From Saccharothrix obliqua (GTDB lineage: Bacteria > Actinomycetota > Actinomycetes > Mycobacteriales > Pseudonocardiaceae), in contig NZ_JAHXGQ010000002.1 in NCBI RefSeq assembly GCF_019375475.1, positions 434,001 to 498,000 on the forward strand: a DNA stretch of 64,000 bases. Direction: 5' to 3'. The notes under the pieces were generated by a model. It saw only the letters and a program-made list of their open reading frames with translations. It searched no databases and was not told the DNA's origin. Position numbers and translations under genes: made by a program. Below are positions 57,147 to 64,000 of the stretch, piece after piece; the first letter of the stretch is position 1; each line of letters starts with the position of its first letter.

Positions 57147-58562
57147 GTGCACCGCAAGACGACACCCGTCGCCCGCCTGGCACCCGCCGTGGCGATGGCG
57201 CTCCTGCTCGGCGGGTTCACGACCGGCGCGGCGGCCGACCCGGCGACGGACCCCGAGGAGATCTGGCCGACGCAGGTCAACTCCAGCGCGAGCCTCACCG
57301 CGCTGCCGTGCGCGCCGGACGGGCCCACGTCGGCCGACGAGGAGGCCGCCACCGCGCTGAACCCGGTGCTGCGCAACAAGATGCGGGGTTACCTCAACGC
57401 CTACAACATCTCCTGCGCCCGCGCGGTCGTGCAGGCGGTGCAGGCCCGGGGGCTCAACGAGCGCGCCGCGGCGATCGCGATCGCGACGACGATCGTGGAG
57501 ACGAGCATCGCCAACCTCGACGGCGGCGACCTCGACTCGGTCGGCCTGTTCCAGCAGCGGGCCACGTGGGGCAGCTTCGCCGAGCGCACCGACCCGCCGA
57601 TAGCGACCAACAAGTTCCTGGACGTGATGCAGGGCTTCTACCCCAACAGCTCCTGGAGCACGGCGTTGATCGGCGACGTCGCCGCCGACGTCCAACGCCC
57701 CGCCGCGCAGTACCGGTACCGGTACGGCGTGGAAGCCGACGACGCGGTCGCGATCACGCGGCACCTGTGGACCTCGCTGGTCGGTTTCGGCCGCGCCGAG
57801 GTGGTGCGGGTCGGCGCCGACGGCGTGCTGAGCGGCACGCGCAACGACGACGCGTTCGCGGGCGAGTGGCACGCGCCCGCGGACATCGGCGTCGACACCA
57901 CCGAGCACACCCGCCTCCGCCTGGCCGACCTCGACGGCGACGGCCGGGCCGACCTGGTGCGGATCGGGTCGAACGGCGTCCTGACCGCGTGGTGGAACAG
58001 CAACGCCCTCACGGGGAAGTGGTACGCGCCCGTCACCGCCGGCAGCGTCGGCGGCGCGGACCACACCCGTCTCCACTTCGCCGACCTGGACGGCGACAAC
58101 CGCGCCGACCTGATCCGGGTCGAGCCCGACGGCACGCTCACGGTGTGGCGCAACACCAACGCGTTCGCCGCCCAGTGGGCCGCACCGACCGCCGTCGGCG
58201 GCACCGGCGGCGCGGACCCCACCCGCGTCCACCTCGCCGACCTGGACGGCGACAACCACGCGGACCTGATCCGGGTCGACCCGGACGGCACGCTCACCGC
58301 GTGGTGGAACAACAACGCGTTCGCGGGCCAGTGGCACCCGGCCGGCGCGGTCGGCGCGATCGGCGGCGGCGACCACACCCGCGTCGTGTTCGCCGACCTC
58401 GACGCGGACGGCAAGGCCGACCTGGTGCGCGTCGAACCGGATGGCTCGCTCACCGCTTGGCGCAACACCAACGCGTTCGCCGCCCAGTGGGCCGCACCGA
58501 CCACCATCGGCGCCGTCGACACCACCGACCACACCCGCGTCCACTTCGCCGACCTCGACTGA
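57147..58562 (+). CDS. Secreted lysozyme-like protein with FG-GAP/VCBS repeats
   Basis: This 471-residue protein has a Sec signal and two parts. Residues 70-210 contain AAAIAIATTIVETSIANLDG and SVGLFQQRATWG, the pattern of a lytic-transglycosylase-like fold with a probable catalytic Glu in VETS. From about residue 215 come repeats of 52 residues with DLDGDNRADLIRVEPDG, calcium-binding FG-GAP/VCBS blades. The last repeat stops after HTRVHFADLD, before the blade is complete. The GTG at 57147 has no strong SD. With the C40 peptidase upstream it suggests an extracellular wall-degrading pair. Confidence 0.78.
   Translation: MHRKTTPVARLAPAVAMALLLGGFTTGAAADPATDPEEIWPTQVNSSASLTALPCAPDGPTSADEEAATALNPVLRNKMRGYLNAYNISCARAVVQAVQARGLNERAAAIAIATTIVETSIANLDGGDLDSVGLFQQRATWGSFAERTDPPIATNKFLDVMQGFYPNSSWSTALIGDVAADVQRPAAQYRYRYGVEADDAVAITRHLWTSLVGFGRAEVVRVGADGVLSGTRNDDAFAGEWHAPADIGVDTTEHTRLRLADLDGDGRADLVRIGSNGVLTAWWNSNALTGKWYAPVTAGSVGGADHTRLHFADLDGDNRADLIRVEPDGTLTVWRNTNAFAAQWAAPTAVGGTGGADPTRVHLADLDGDNHADLIRVDPDGTLTAWWNNNAFAGQWHPAGAVGAIGGGDHTRVVFADLDADGKADLVRVEPDGSLTAWRNTNAFAAQWAAPTTIGAVDTTDHTRVHFADLD
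57790..58562 (+). repeat. 156-bp tandem repeats inside the FG-GAP gene
   Basis: The start of each blade (GAGCAC, GACCAC or GACCCC) occurs at 57903, 58059, 58215, 58371 and 58527, exactly 156 bases apart. A 43-base segment at 58148 is identical to one at 58460, two periods away. The regular spacing and local identity suggest unequal crossing-over or gene conversion. Confidence 0.85.
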
Positions 58563-58572
58563 CCCCGCGCGG

Positions 58573-59463
58573 TCAGCGGAGCGCTTCGCGGACGGTCTCG
58601 CGCAGCCAGCGCTGCGCCGGGTCCGCGTCCAACCGCGCGTGCCAGGACAACCGCACCTCGACCTCCGGCAGCGGCGCGGGCACCGGGAACCAGCGCAGGC
58701 CCAGGGCGCGGCCGTGCTGCTCGGCGAGGCGTTGCGGGGCGAGTCCGACGTAGTGGCTGGAGGCGACCAGAAGCGCGGCGAGGGCCGAGGTGGGCACCAC
58801 GGCCGCGACGTGGCGTCGCAGGCCCGCCGCGGTGAGCGCGTCGTCCAGCGGTCCGCGTGCCCGACCGCGGCGGGACGCCGAGACGTGGGGGTGTTGGCAC
58901 AGCTGCGCCAGGGTCGGGCGGCGGTGGCGGCCGAGGGGGCTGTCCGCCCGGACGATCCCGACCACCCGGTCCCGGTACAGCGGCGCCGACCGGATGTCGG
59001 GCGCGGTGCCGTCGCCGACGCCGATGTCCAGGTCCACCGTGCCGTCACGCAGTGCTTCGGCGCTTTCGCCGCCCTCCGGGACGAAGCGCAGGACGACACC
59101 CGGCGCGACCGCCGCGGTGGCCTCCACCACCGCCGCCGCCAGGGTCGCGGCCACGCCGTCGTTGATGCGGATCGTGAAGGTGCGGTCGAGTTCGGCGGGC
59201 GTGATCCCCCGGTCGTCGTTGACCAGCGCCGACGCCTCGTCGAGCAGGGACCGCACGCGTGGCGCGACGCGCAGCGCGAACGGCGTCGGCGTCATCCCGC
59301 GACCGGCGCGGACCAGGATCGGGTCGCCCATCGCCCGCCGCAGCCTGCCCAGCGCCCGGCTGGTCGCTGGTATCGACAGGTTCAGGCGCTCCGCCGCCGC
59401 CGTGACACCGCCCTCCCGGAGCAGGGCGTCGAACACGCGCAGCAGGTTGAGGTCCACAGGCAC
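58573..59463 (-). CDS. LysR family transcriptional regulator
   Basis: This 296-residue regulator has the LysR helix-turn-helix (LNLLRVFDALLREGGVTAAA then LNLSIPATSRALGRLRRA) and a ligand-binding domain of normal length with a PBP2-like fold. It is divergent from an MFS carrier with 75 bases between them, the classic layout for control of the carrier. Start is the GTG at 59463 or the one at 59457. Confidence 0.9.
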   Translation of the reverse strand: MPVDLNLLRVFDALLREGGVTAAAERLNLSIPATSRALGRLRRAMGDPILVRAGRGMTPTPFALRVAPRVRSLLDEASALVNDDRGITPAELDRTFTIRINDGVAATLAAAVVEATAAVAPGVVLRFVPEGGESAEALRDGTVDLDIGVGDGTAPDIRSAPLYRDRVVGIVRADSPLGRHRRPTLAQLCQHPHVSASRRGRARGPLDDALTAAGLRRHVAAVVPTSALAALLVASSHYVGLAPQRLAEQHGRALGLRWFPVPAPLPEVEVRLSWHARLDADPAQRWLRETVREALR

Positions 59464-59465
59464 AG

Positions 59466-59531
59466 TTGCAGCGTACGCAAGTGTCCCTTCCAGGAGTTGC
59501 GTGGCACGAGGGCTGTGCCCGTCCCTAGCGT
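59466..59531 (+). promoter_or_regulatory. LysR binding site and leaderless MFS promoter
   Basis: TTGC (59466-59469), 7 bases and GCAA (59477-59480) form a LysR-type inverted repeat with T-N11-A geometry next to the regulator start. A -10-like TAGCGT (59526-59531) ends 7 bases before the MFS ATG, which suggests a leaderless transcript. Confidence 0.55.
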
Positions 59532-59538
59532 CGACCCC

Positions 59539-61041
59539 ATGCCATCGAACGTTCTGCGCGCCGACCGTGCCCGGTCGCCGCGGCGAAGCACGCCACGCGG
59601 TCTGACCGCGGTGATGTGCGCCTGCGTGGTGCTCGTCATCGGGATGGTCGCGGCGGTCAACCTGGCCGTGCCGATGCTCGCCGCGAGCGACCCGCACCCG
59701 TCCGCGTCGGTGCTGGTGTGGATCGTCGACACCTACGTGGTCTTCTTCGCCTGCCTGGTGATACCGGGCGGCGCGGCCGGCGACCGGTTCGGGCGCAAGG
59801 GCGTCCTGCTCACCGGCCTGGTGTTGTTCGCGGTCGGCGCGGCGGTGTCGGCGGCCGCGCCGAACGCGGCCGTCCTGCTGGTCGGCCGCGCCGTCACCGG
59901 CATCGGCGCCGCGGCGGTGCTGCCCAACACGCTCGCCGTGCTGCTGCACGCCGTTCCCGCCGAGCGCAACGGCGCGACGATCGCCACCTGGGCGGCGATG
60001 ACGGGGATCGGCGGGATCGTCGGCAACGTCGGCGGCGGGCTGGTCCTGTCGGGCGGGTCGTGGCGGTGGCTGTTCGCCGCCGCGCTGCCGGCCGCGCTGG
60101 TCCTGGCCGCGTTGGCGGGACGCGTCGCGCCGGTCTCCCCGCGCCACGAACGCCACCTCGACCCGCTCGCGGCGGTGTTGCTGGTCGGCGCGTCGGTGGC
60201 GTTGCTCATCGGTGTCGTCCAAGGCCCGGAAGCGGGGTGGGGCAGCGCGATCGTCGTCGGCGGGTTCGGGTGCGCGGCCGTGCTCGGCGTGGTGTGGGTG
60301 GTGGTGGAGCTGAGGGCGGAGCACCCGTTGCTCGACCCCCGCCTGTTCCGCGTGCCCGCGCTGCGCAACGCCTGCCTCGGCATGACCGCCATCTTCTTCG
60401 GCATGTTCGCGCTGTTCTACGTCAACGCGTCGTTCCTCCAGTACGGCAAGGGTTTCGACGTGCTGCGGGCCGGTCTCGGGATCATCCCGCTGACCGTGCC
60501 GATCATCATCGGCGGACGGCACGTCGGCCGCCTCGTGCGCCGGGTCGGCCTCGACGCCACCATCGCCCTCGCGTTCGCGTTCGTCGGCGGTGGGCTGCTG
60601 GGGCTGTCCACGAGCGACGAGGGGACGCCGTACTTCGCGTACGCCGCGTGGCTCGTGGTGACCGGGACCGGTGTGGCGTTGGCGCTGCCGACGCTCTCCG
60701 GTGTCATCGCCGGGTCGCTGCCACCCGAGCGGGCGGGGGTGGCCACCGGGTTGCAGGCCACCACCCGCGAGTTCGGCAGCGCGCTCGGCGTCGCCGTGAT
60801 CGGCACGGTGCTCACCGCCCGGTTCGCCTCCGCGCTACCGCCCGACCTCCGTGCCGGTCACGACCCGAAGACCGTCGCACAGGCGCTCGCGACGTCCCCG
60901 CCGGACCGCGCGCACGACGTCATCACCGCCTTCACCACCGCCACGGAGGCCGGGTTCCGGGTGATCGGCGTGTCCGTGCTCGTGCTCGGCGGGCTCGTCG
61001 TCGCGCAGTCGGCGCTGTCCCGACGTCGGCGCTCCGGGTGA
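59539..61041 (+). CDS. MFS transporter, DHA2 family
   Basis: This 500-residue carrier has fourteen predicted helices. Motif A reads GGAAGDRFGRKG and motif C-like AAMTGIGGIVGNVGGGLVLS marks an antiporter. The overall order fits DHA2 drug exporters such as SmvA-like pumps. It probably exports a toxic compound sensed by the divergent LysR. The substrate is unknown. ATG at 59539. Confidence 0.88.
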   Translation: MPSNVLRADRARSPRRSTPRGLTAVMCACVVLVIGMVAAVNLAVPMLAASDPHPSASVLVWIVDTYVVFFACLVIPGGAAGDRFGRKGVLLTGLVLFAVGAAVSAAAPNAAVLLVGRAVTGIGAAAVLPNTLAVLLHAVPAERNGATIATWAAMTGIGGIVGNVGGGLVLSGGSWRWLFAAALPAALVLAALAGRVAPVSPRHERHLDPLAAVLLVGASVALLIGVVQGPEAGWGSAIVVGGFGCAAVLGVVWVVVELRAEHPLLDPRLFRVPALRNACLGMTAIFFGMFALFYVNASFLQYGKGFDVLRAGLGIIPLTVPIIIGGRHVGRLVRRVGLDATIALAFAFVGGGLLGLSTSDEGTPYFAYAAWLVVTGTGVALALPTLSGVIAGSLPPERAGVATGLQATTREFGSALGVAVIGTVLTARFASALPPDLRAGHDPKTVAQALATSPPDRAHDVITAFTTATEAGFRVIGVSVLVLGGLVVAQSALSRRRRSG

Positions 61042-61050
61042 GGGGCCGGG

Positions 61051-61308
61051 TCACGAGCCGATCAGCAGGACGTGGAGGTCCCACGCCCCGTAGTCCTCGT
61101 TGAAGACGGCGGCGTACTCGGCCCACGCACCGCTCTCCACCCCGCTGCGCCCGGTGGACGTGCACAGCGGCTCGTCGTGGTAGGTCGCGATGTGCTCCCA
61201 GCGGTTCGCTTCCGGTGGGGACGCGTGGCGGGTCGTGAAAAGCGCTGCGCCCACGCCCCCGGGCAGGGTCAGCGCGGCAATGGCCATGGAGGCGATCAAG
61301 TACCGCAT
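61051..61308 (-). CDS. Small exported protein of unknown function
   Basis: This 85-residue protein starts at the ATG at 61308 because a perfect AGGAGG lies 6 bases before it. It has a short signal-like segment (MRYLIASMAIAALTLPGGVG) and a small acidic mature part with one Cys (EPLCTSTG) and several aromatic residues. No family is recognised. It converges with the MFS gene with only 9 bases between stops. Confidence 0.65.
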   Translation of the reverse strand: MRYLIASMAIAALTLPGGVGAALFTTRHASPPEANRWEHIATYHDEPLCTSTGRSGVESGAWAEYAAVFNEDYGAWDLHVLLIGS

Positions 61309-61641
61309 CACGTGCCTCCTCATGAGGTGTGCCGGGCGGGTGTCCAGCGCTTCGGTTCGTCCACCCTCGGGTGCCACGTGCGCCGGGCGCGACCCGCGTT
61401 TCGCCGACCTCCACCCGAACGTGTGGGGGGCCTCGTGAAGAAGGTGGTCGGTGCGGCGGTCGCCTCTCGGCGAGTGGCACGACGCGGCTCCAGCCGAACG
61501 GTATTCCGCGAAGGCTATGAGATGAGGCCCGGGGGACACGGACCGCACCGACCACCCTGCACAACGGCGCGCGGGCCGCTGGTGTTCCCCGTTCGTGGTG
61601 TTCTACGTCTCACCCGGCCGGCGTGCGGGTACCCGAGCGGT
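61309..61641. other. Intergenic region, about 330 bases
   Basis: Apart from the AGGAGG of the small exported protein at its left edge, no gene, repeat or promoter is clear here. Open frames crossing it read as low-complexity Arg/Pro/Gly. Confidence 0.45.
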
Positions 61642-61935
61642 GTGAGCACGCAGCCGCGGGTCGCCGCGTCCAGCGAGCAGGTCGACGAGGACGGTGTCCG
61701 GCAGCCGTCCGGCGACGTGCACGCCTGGACCCCCGGCTCGAACCAGACGCTGTGCGGCCAGGCGCTGAGCCGCAGCCGTCTGGGCCGCTTCCCGCACGTG
61801 CCGTGGGCGGACGCGGTCTGGCTCACCCGGACCGCTCCGGCGGACCTGCGGCTGTGCCCCCGCTGCGCCGCCGCCACGACCCCGCGCGCCGAGCGCGGCG
61901 GTCGCCGGTGGCGCCGCGTCCACCCGCGCCCGTAG
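61642..61935 (+). CDS. Small protein with zinc-ribbon-like Cys motif
   Basis: This 97-residue protein starts at the GTG at 61642 (VSTQPRVAASSEQVDEDGVR). HAWTPGSNQTLCGQALSRSR and ADLRLCPRCAAATTP give a C-x-n-CPxC arrangement with a nearby His that could bind zinc. The tail is Arg-rich (RRWRRVHPRP). Similar short proteins occur in Pseudonocardiales and have no known function, as far as I recall; this was not checked. No SD sequence is clear. Confidence 0.65.
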   Translation: MSTQPRVAASSEQVDEDGVRQPSGDVHAWTPGSNQTLCGQALSRSRLGRFPHVPWADAVWLTRTAPADLRLCPRCAAATTPRAERGGRRWRRVHPRP

Positions 61936-62253
61936 GGCCGACCGGGGGTCGACCGGGGGGCCGACCGGGGAAGCGCTCCCACGGCGGCAGAGACGCCGCG
62001 TGGCCACACCCGCGAGCCCGGCGACCACCGCGCCCGCAGCGCCCTCGCCCAGCCGCGCCCACGAGCCCCGCGACCACCGCACGCGCAGACCCCCAGCCCG
62101 CGAGCCCCGCGACCACCGCACCCGCAGACCCCCAGCCCGCGAGCCCCGCGACCACCGCACCCGCAGACCCCTCGCCCGCGAGCCCCACATCCACCGTGTT
62201 CGTCCACAGGGGACCCGGTGGTTGCGGGCCCGTGGCGCGGGTACTCGCCGGTC
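61936..62253. repeat. 39-bp minisatellite in an intergenic gap
   Basis: Three copies of a 39-bp unit beginning CGAGCCCCGCGACCACCG lie at 62062-62100, 62101-62139 and 62140-62178, with a partial fourth copy to about 62195 and a diverged copy near 62013-62052. The plus-strand reading in one frame gives Ala/Thr/Pro-rich repeats (SPATTAPADPQPA), but there is no signal peptide or start that fits. It is treated as non-coding. Confidence 0.75.
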
Positions 62254-62775
62254 ATGCTGAAACACGCGCTGTGGCAGGGGTTGGTCGCCGGGACCGTCGG
62301 GACGGCGGTGATGACGCTGGGCGAGAAGGTCGAGCAGCGGCTGACCGGCCGGCCGGACTCCTACGTGCCGGCCAGGGTGCTGGAGCGGCTGGCCGGGATG
62401 CCTGAGCGACCGGGCGGGCCGTCGAGGGCGACGAACCTCGCGATGCACTTCGGTCAAGGCGCGCTGGCGGGCGTGATCCGGTCGTTGATGGCGAACGCGG
62501 GCGTGCGCGGACCGGTCGCGTCCGCGATGTTCACCGCCGTCCGGTTGAGCAACGACCAGATCCTGGAGAACGCGACCGGCGTCGGCGCTCCGCCCCAGAC
62601 CTGGCCCCGGAAGGAGTTGGCGGTGGACGTGCTGCACAAAGCGGTCTACGCGTTCGCCACCGGGTTCGTGGCCGACGCGCTGGCCGCCCGCCGGGGTCCG
62701 GGACCCGGTCAGCGGCACGCGGGGCGGGTCCCGGGGCGCCACTCGGATGTCGGACCGCTCCCGGACCACAAATGA
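62254..62775 (+). CDS. Conserved hypothetical membrane-associated protein
   Basis: This 173-residue protein has weak hydrophobic segments (LWQGLVAGTVGTAVMTLGEK, FGQGALAGVIRSLM, AVYAFATGFVADALAA) that suggest three or four short helices. Motifs such as TGRPDSYVPARVLERLAG and NDQILENATGVGAPP read as those of a conserved family I cannot name. It is related in plan to DUF1440/YagU-like proteins at best. The ATG at 62254 fits the first hydrophobic segment; GTG at 62218 is an alternative. Confidence 0.65.
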   Translation: MLKHALWQGLVAGTVGTAVMTLGEKVEQRLTGRPDSYVPARVLERLAGMPERPGGPSRATNLAMHFGQGALAGVIRSLMANAGVRGPVASAMFTAVRLSNDQILENATGVGAPPQTWPRKELAVDVLHKAVYAFATGFVADALAARRGPGPGQRHAGRVPGRHSDVGPLPDHK

Positions 62776-62854
62776 GGACCGTACCTGTCCGCGATGGGTG
62801 TCAGGGTGGCCTCGACATGCGGAATACCGCGCACCACGCCAGAGGAGCACTCCG

Positions 62855-63316
62855 ATGAGCCGCCACGTCCAGGTCACCTTCGACGCACACAGCCCGCGCG
62901 CGCTGTCCAGGTTCTGGTGCGAGGTGCTGGGCTACGTCCACCCCGGCCCGCCCGGCGTGGAGGTGCCCGCGGGCGTCGACCCGCTGACCGCCTGGGACGA
63001 CTTCCTCGCGCGGATCGGCGTGCCGGAGGACCAGCGCGACACCAGGTCGGCCATCGAGGACCCCGAGGGACGCGGACCGCGGATCTTCTTCCAGCGCGTC
63101 CCGGAGGAAAAGATCGCGAAGAACCGCGTGCACCTCGACGTCCGCGCCGCACCCGGCCTCCAGGGCGACGAGCGGATGGCGGCGCTGGAGGCGGAGTGCG
63201 CGCGGCTGGTCGGGCTGGGTGCGACGCGGGTGCGCCGCCACGAGCCCGAACCGCCGATGAGCGCCGGCTTCATCGTGCTGCTCGACCCCGAGGGCAACGA
63301 GTTCTGCCTCGACTGA
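62855..63316 (+). CDS. VOC superfamily (glyoxalase-like) protein
   Basis: This 153-residue protein has the glyoxalase/bleomycin-resistance fold in the shortened actinobacterial form: VTFDAHSPRALSRFWCEVLG, IFFQRVPEEKIAKNRVHLDV and VLLDPEGNEFCLD. The metal ligands His, Glu and the final Glu are plausible. VOC members bind or convert small molecules; this one has no assigned substrate. GAGGAG lies 7 bases before the ATG at 62855. Confidence 0.87.
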   Translation: MSRHVQVTFDAHSPRALSRFWCEVLGYVHPGPPGVEVPAGVDPLTAWDDFLARIGVPEDQRDTRSAIEDPEGRGPRIFFQRVPEEKIAKNRVHLDVRAAPGLQGDERMAALEAECARLVGLGATRVRRHEPEPPMSAGFIVLLDPEGNEFCLD

Positions 63317-63319
63317 GCG

Positions 63320-64000
63320 TCAGGGGTTGATCAGCGAGTTGAACGCGCCGTGCACGTCGCCCTCGGACGCCGTCACGTACATGTCGGAGTCCGGTCCGGT
63401 GTCCAGCCGGTTGAACGTCGTGTAGTTGACCACCGCCGGGCAGCTCTCGCCGTCGATCTCCAGCGTGGTCTCCGCGACCAGCCGCCCGGTCTTCACCTCG
63501 AAGGCCCGGACCGGGATCGCGATCCGGTGGAACGACACGTCCTTCTCCCCGCTGAAGGTCCCCGAGAACAGGTACGTGCAGGTCTCCTTGACCGAACCGT
63601 GGGCGACGGCGCCGGCGCAGATCACCAGCGTCGCGTTGGCGACGTCGCTCACCAGCCAGTCGCCCGGCAGCCGCTTGGTGTGCTCGTTCGTGCCGGCCAC
63701 CCACGCGCGGTTGGGGCTCTGCGCACCGTACGGCGCGGCGGCGCTGTACGGTGCCGGCGCGTCGCAGTATTTCGGCTTGTCCGCCGACGGGCTGGCGAGC
63801 AGCGCGCGCACGTTGGCGAGTTCGATCGCCCACGTAGCCTTCTGCACGCCGTCCTTGGCCTTGGGCGCGAGTTCGTGGTTCGGGTACTGGTCCAGCAGCT
63901 CCTGGTAACGGTCACGGGCCTCGGTGAACGAGGACGCCGACATGAGGTCGTCACCGCACTGCACGAACGCCGCCGGCGCGACGCGCGGCAGCACCTCGTT
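63320..64000 (-). CDS. TPR-like protein with secreted-type C-terminal region (5' end cut off)
   Basis: The reading frame continues past the right edge, so the N-terminus is missing; the in-frame GTG at 63994 is probably internal. The visible 226 residues begin with a TPR-like unit (SFTEARDRYQELLDQYPNHE and LAPKAKDGVQKATWAIELAN). The rest is a beta-rich domain with Cys residues (VICAG, KETCTYLF, GESCP). It resembles actinobacterial membrane-anchored TPR proteins of unknown role. It converges with the VOC gene. Confidence 0.65.
   Translation of the reverse strand, partial: NEVLPRVAPAAFVQCGDDLMSASSFTEARDRYQELLDQYPNHELAPKAKDGVQKATWAIELANVRALLASPSADKPKYCDAPAPYSAAAPYGAQSPNRAWVAGTNEHTKRLPGDWLVSDVANATLVICAGAVAHGSVKETCTYLFSGTFSGEKDVSFHRIAIPVRAFEVKTGRLVAETTLEIDGESCPAVVNYTTFNRLDTGPDSDMYVTASEGDVHGAFNSLINP

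Noticed and set aside
62013-62195. CRISPR array
   Set aside because: The 39-bp units are directly abutting with no spacers and no cas genes nearby.
61623-62405. Repeat-containing Ala/Thr/Pro-rich secreted protein
   Set aside because: There is no signal peptide or SD. The frame overlaps the better-supported small Cys protein and the membrane protein gene.

Overview
The window reads as a chromosome segment of a high-GC actinomycete. Nearly every codon third position is G or C, GTG starts are common, many genes overlap by ATGA or GTGA, and the families present (CU044_5270 anti-sigma-like protein, DUF5995, MoxR/DUF58 cluster, AA10 chitin oxygenase) are typical of Actinobacteria. The small Cys protein, the FG-GAP protein and the eCIS-like protein suggest a Pseudonocardiales genus near Saccharothrix, Actinosynnema or Lentzea. 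That placement is inference, not a search result. No tRNA, rRNA, CRISPR array, IS element or phage gene was seen.

Layout. 1-2540: a polyprenyl-phosphate sugar transfer operon (GT2, GtrA, GT-C), cut by the left edge. 2618-6767: a membrane Ser/Thr kinase, an alpha/beta hydrolase, and a sigma factor with its CU044_5270 partner. 6904-12248: argG with an ARG-box-like operator at its start, a G-rich degenerate repeat tract, and a DUF4132 protein. 12267-16745: an F420/PPOX protein, an MFS carrier and a three-gene ABC exporter. 16819-18367: two secreted proteins, one a chitin-type lytic polysaccharide monooxygenase.

18550-25856 is the most unusual stretch. It holds a 629-aa protein with an N-terminal RHIM-like amyloid motif and a degenerate P-loop, a 1218-aa protein built like a contractile-injection-system (eCIS) payload, a tightly coupled 222-aa protein of unknown function, and a secreted PLL-type lectin. 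No injection-system structural genes are present.

26164-35026: DUF5995, a TetR/DHA2 efflux pair with a clear operator, a two-component system, and a MacB-like ABC system whose second permease is broken by a 4-bp duplication. 35123-45752: a FAD hydroxylase under a large palindrome, a lipoprotein, GT2, hydrolase, M15 peptidase, Xi-class GST, and a dual Lrp regulator opposite an AbgT carrier and M20 glutamate carboxypeptidase.

46265-56141 is a minus-strand membrane signalling cluster: kinase, Fn3 protein, MoxR, DUF58, transglutaminase-like protein, pseudokinase-Fn3 and FHA protein. Two of its enzyme-like members have lost catalytic residues. 56524-64000: secreted C40 and FG-GAP proteins, a LysR/MFS pair, small proteins, a 39-bp minisatellite, a VOC protein, and a TPR-like gene cut by the right edge.
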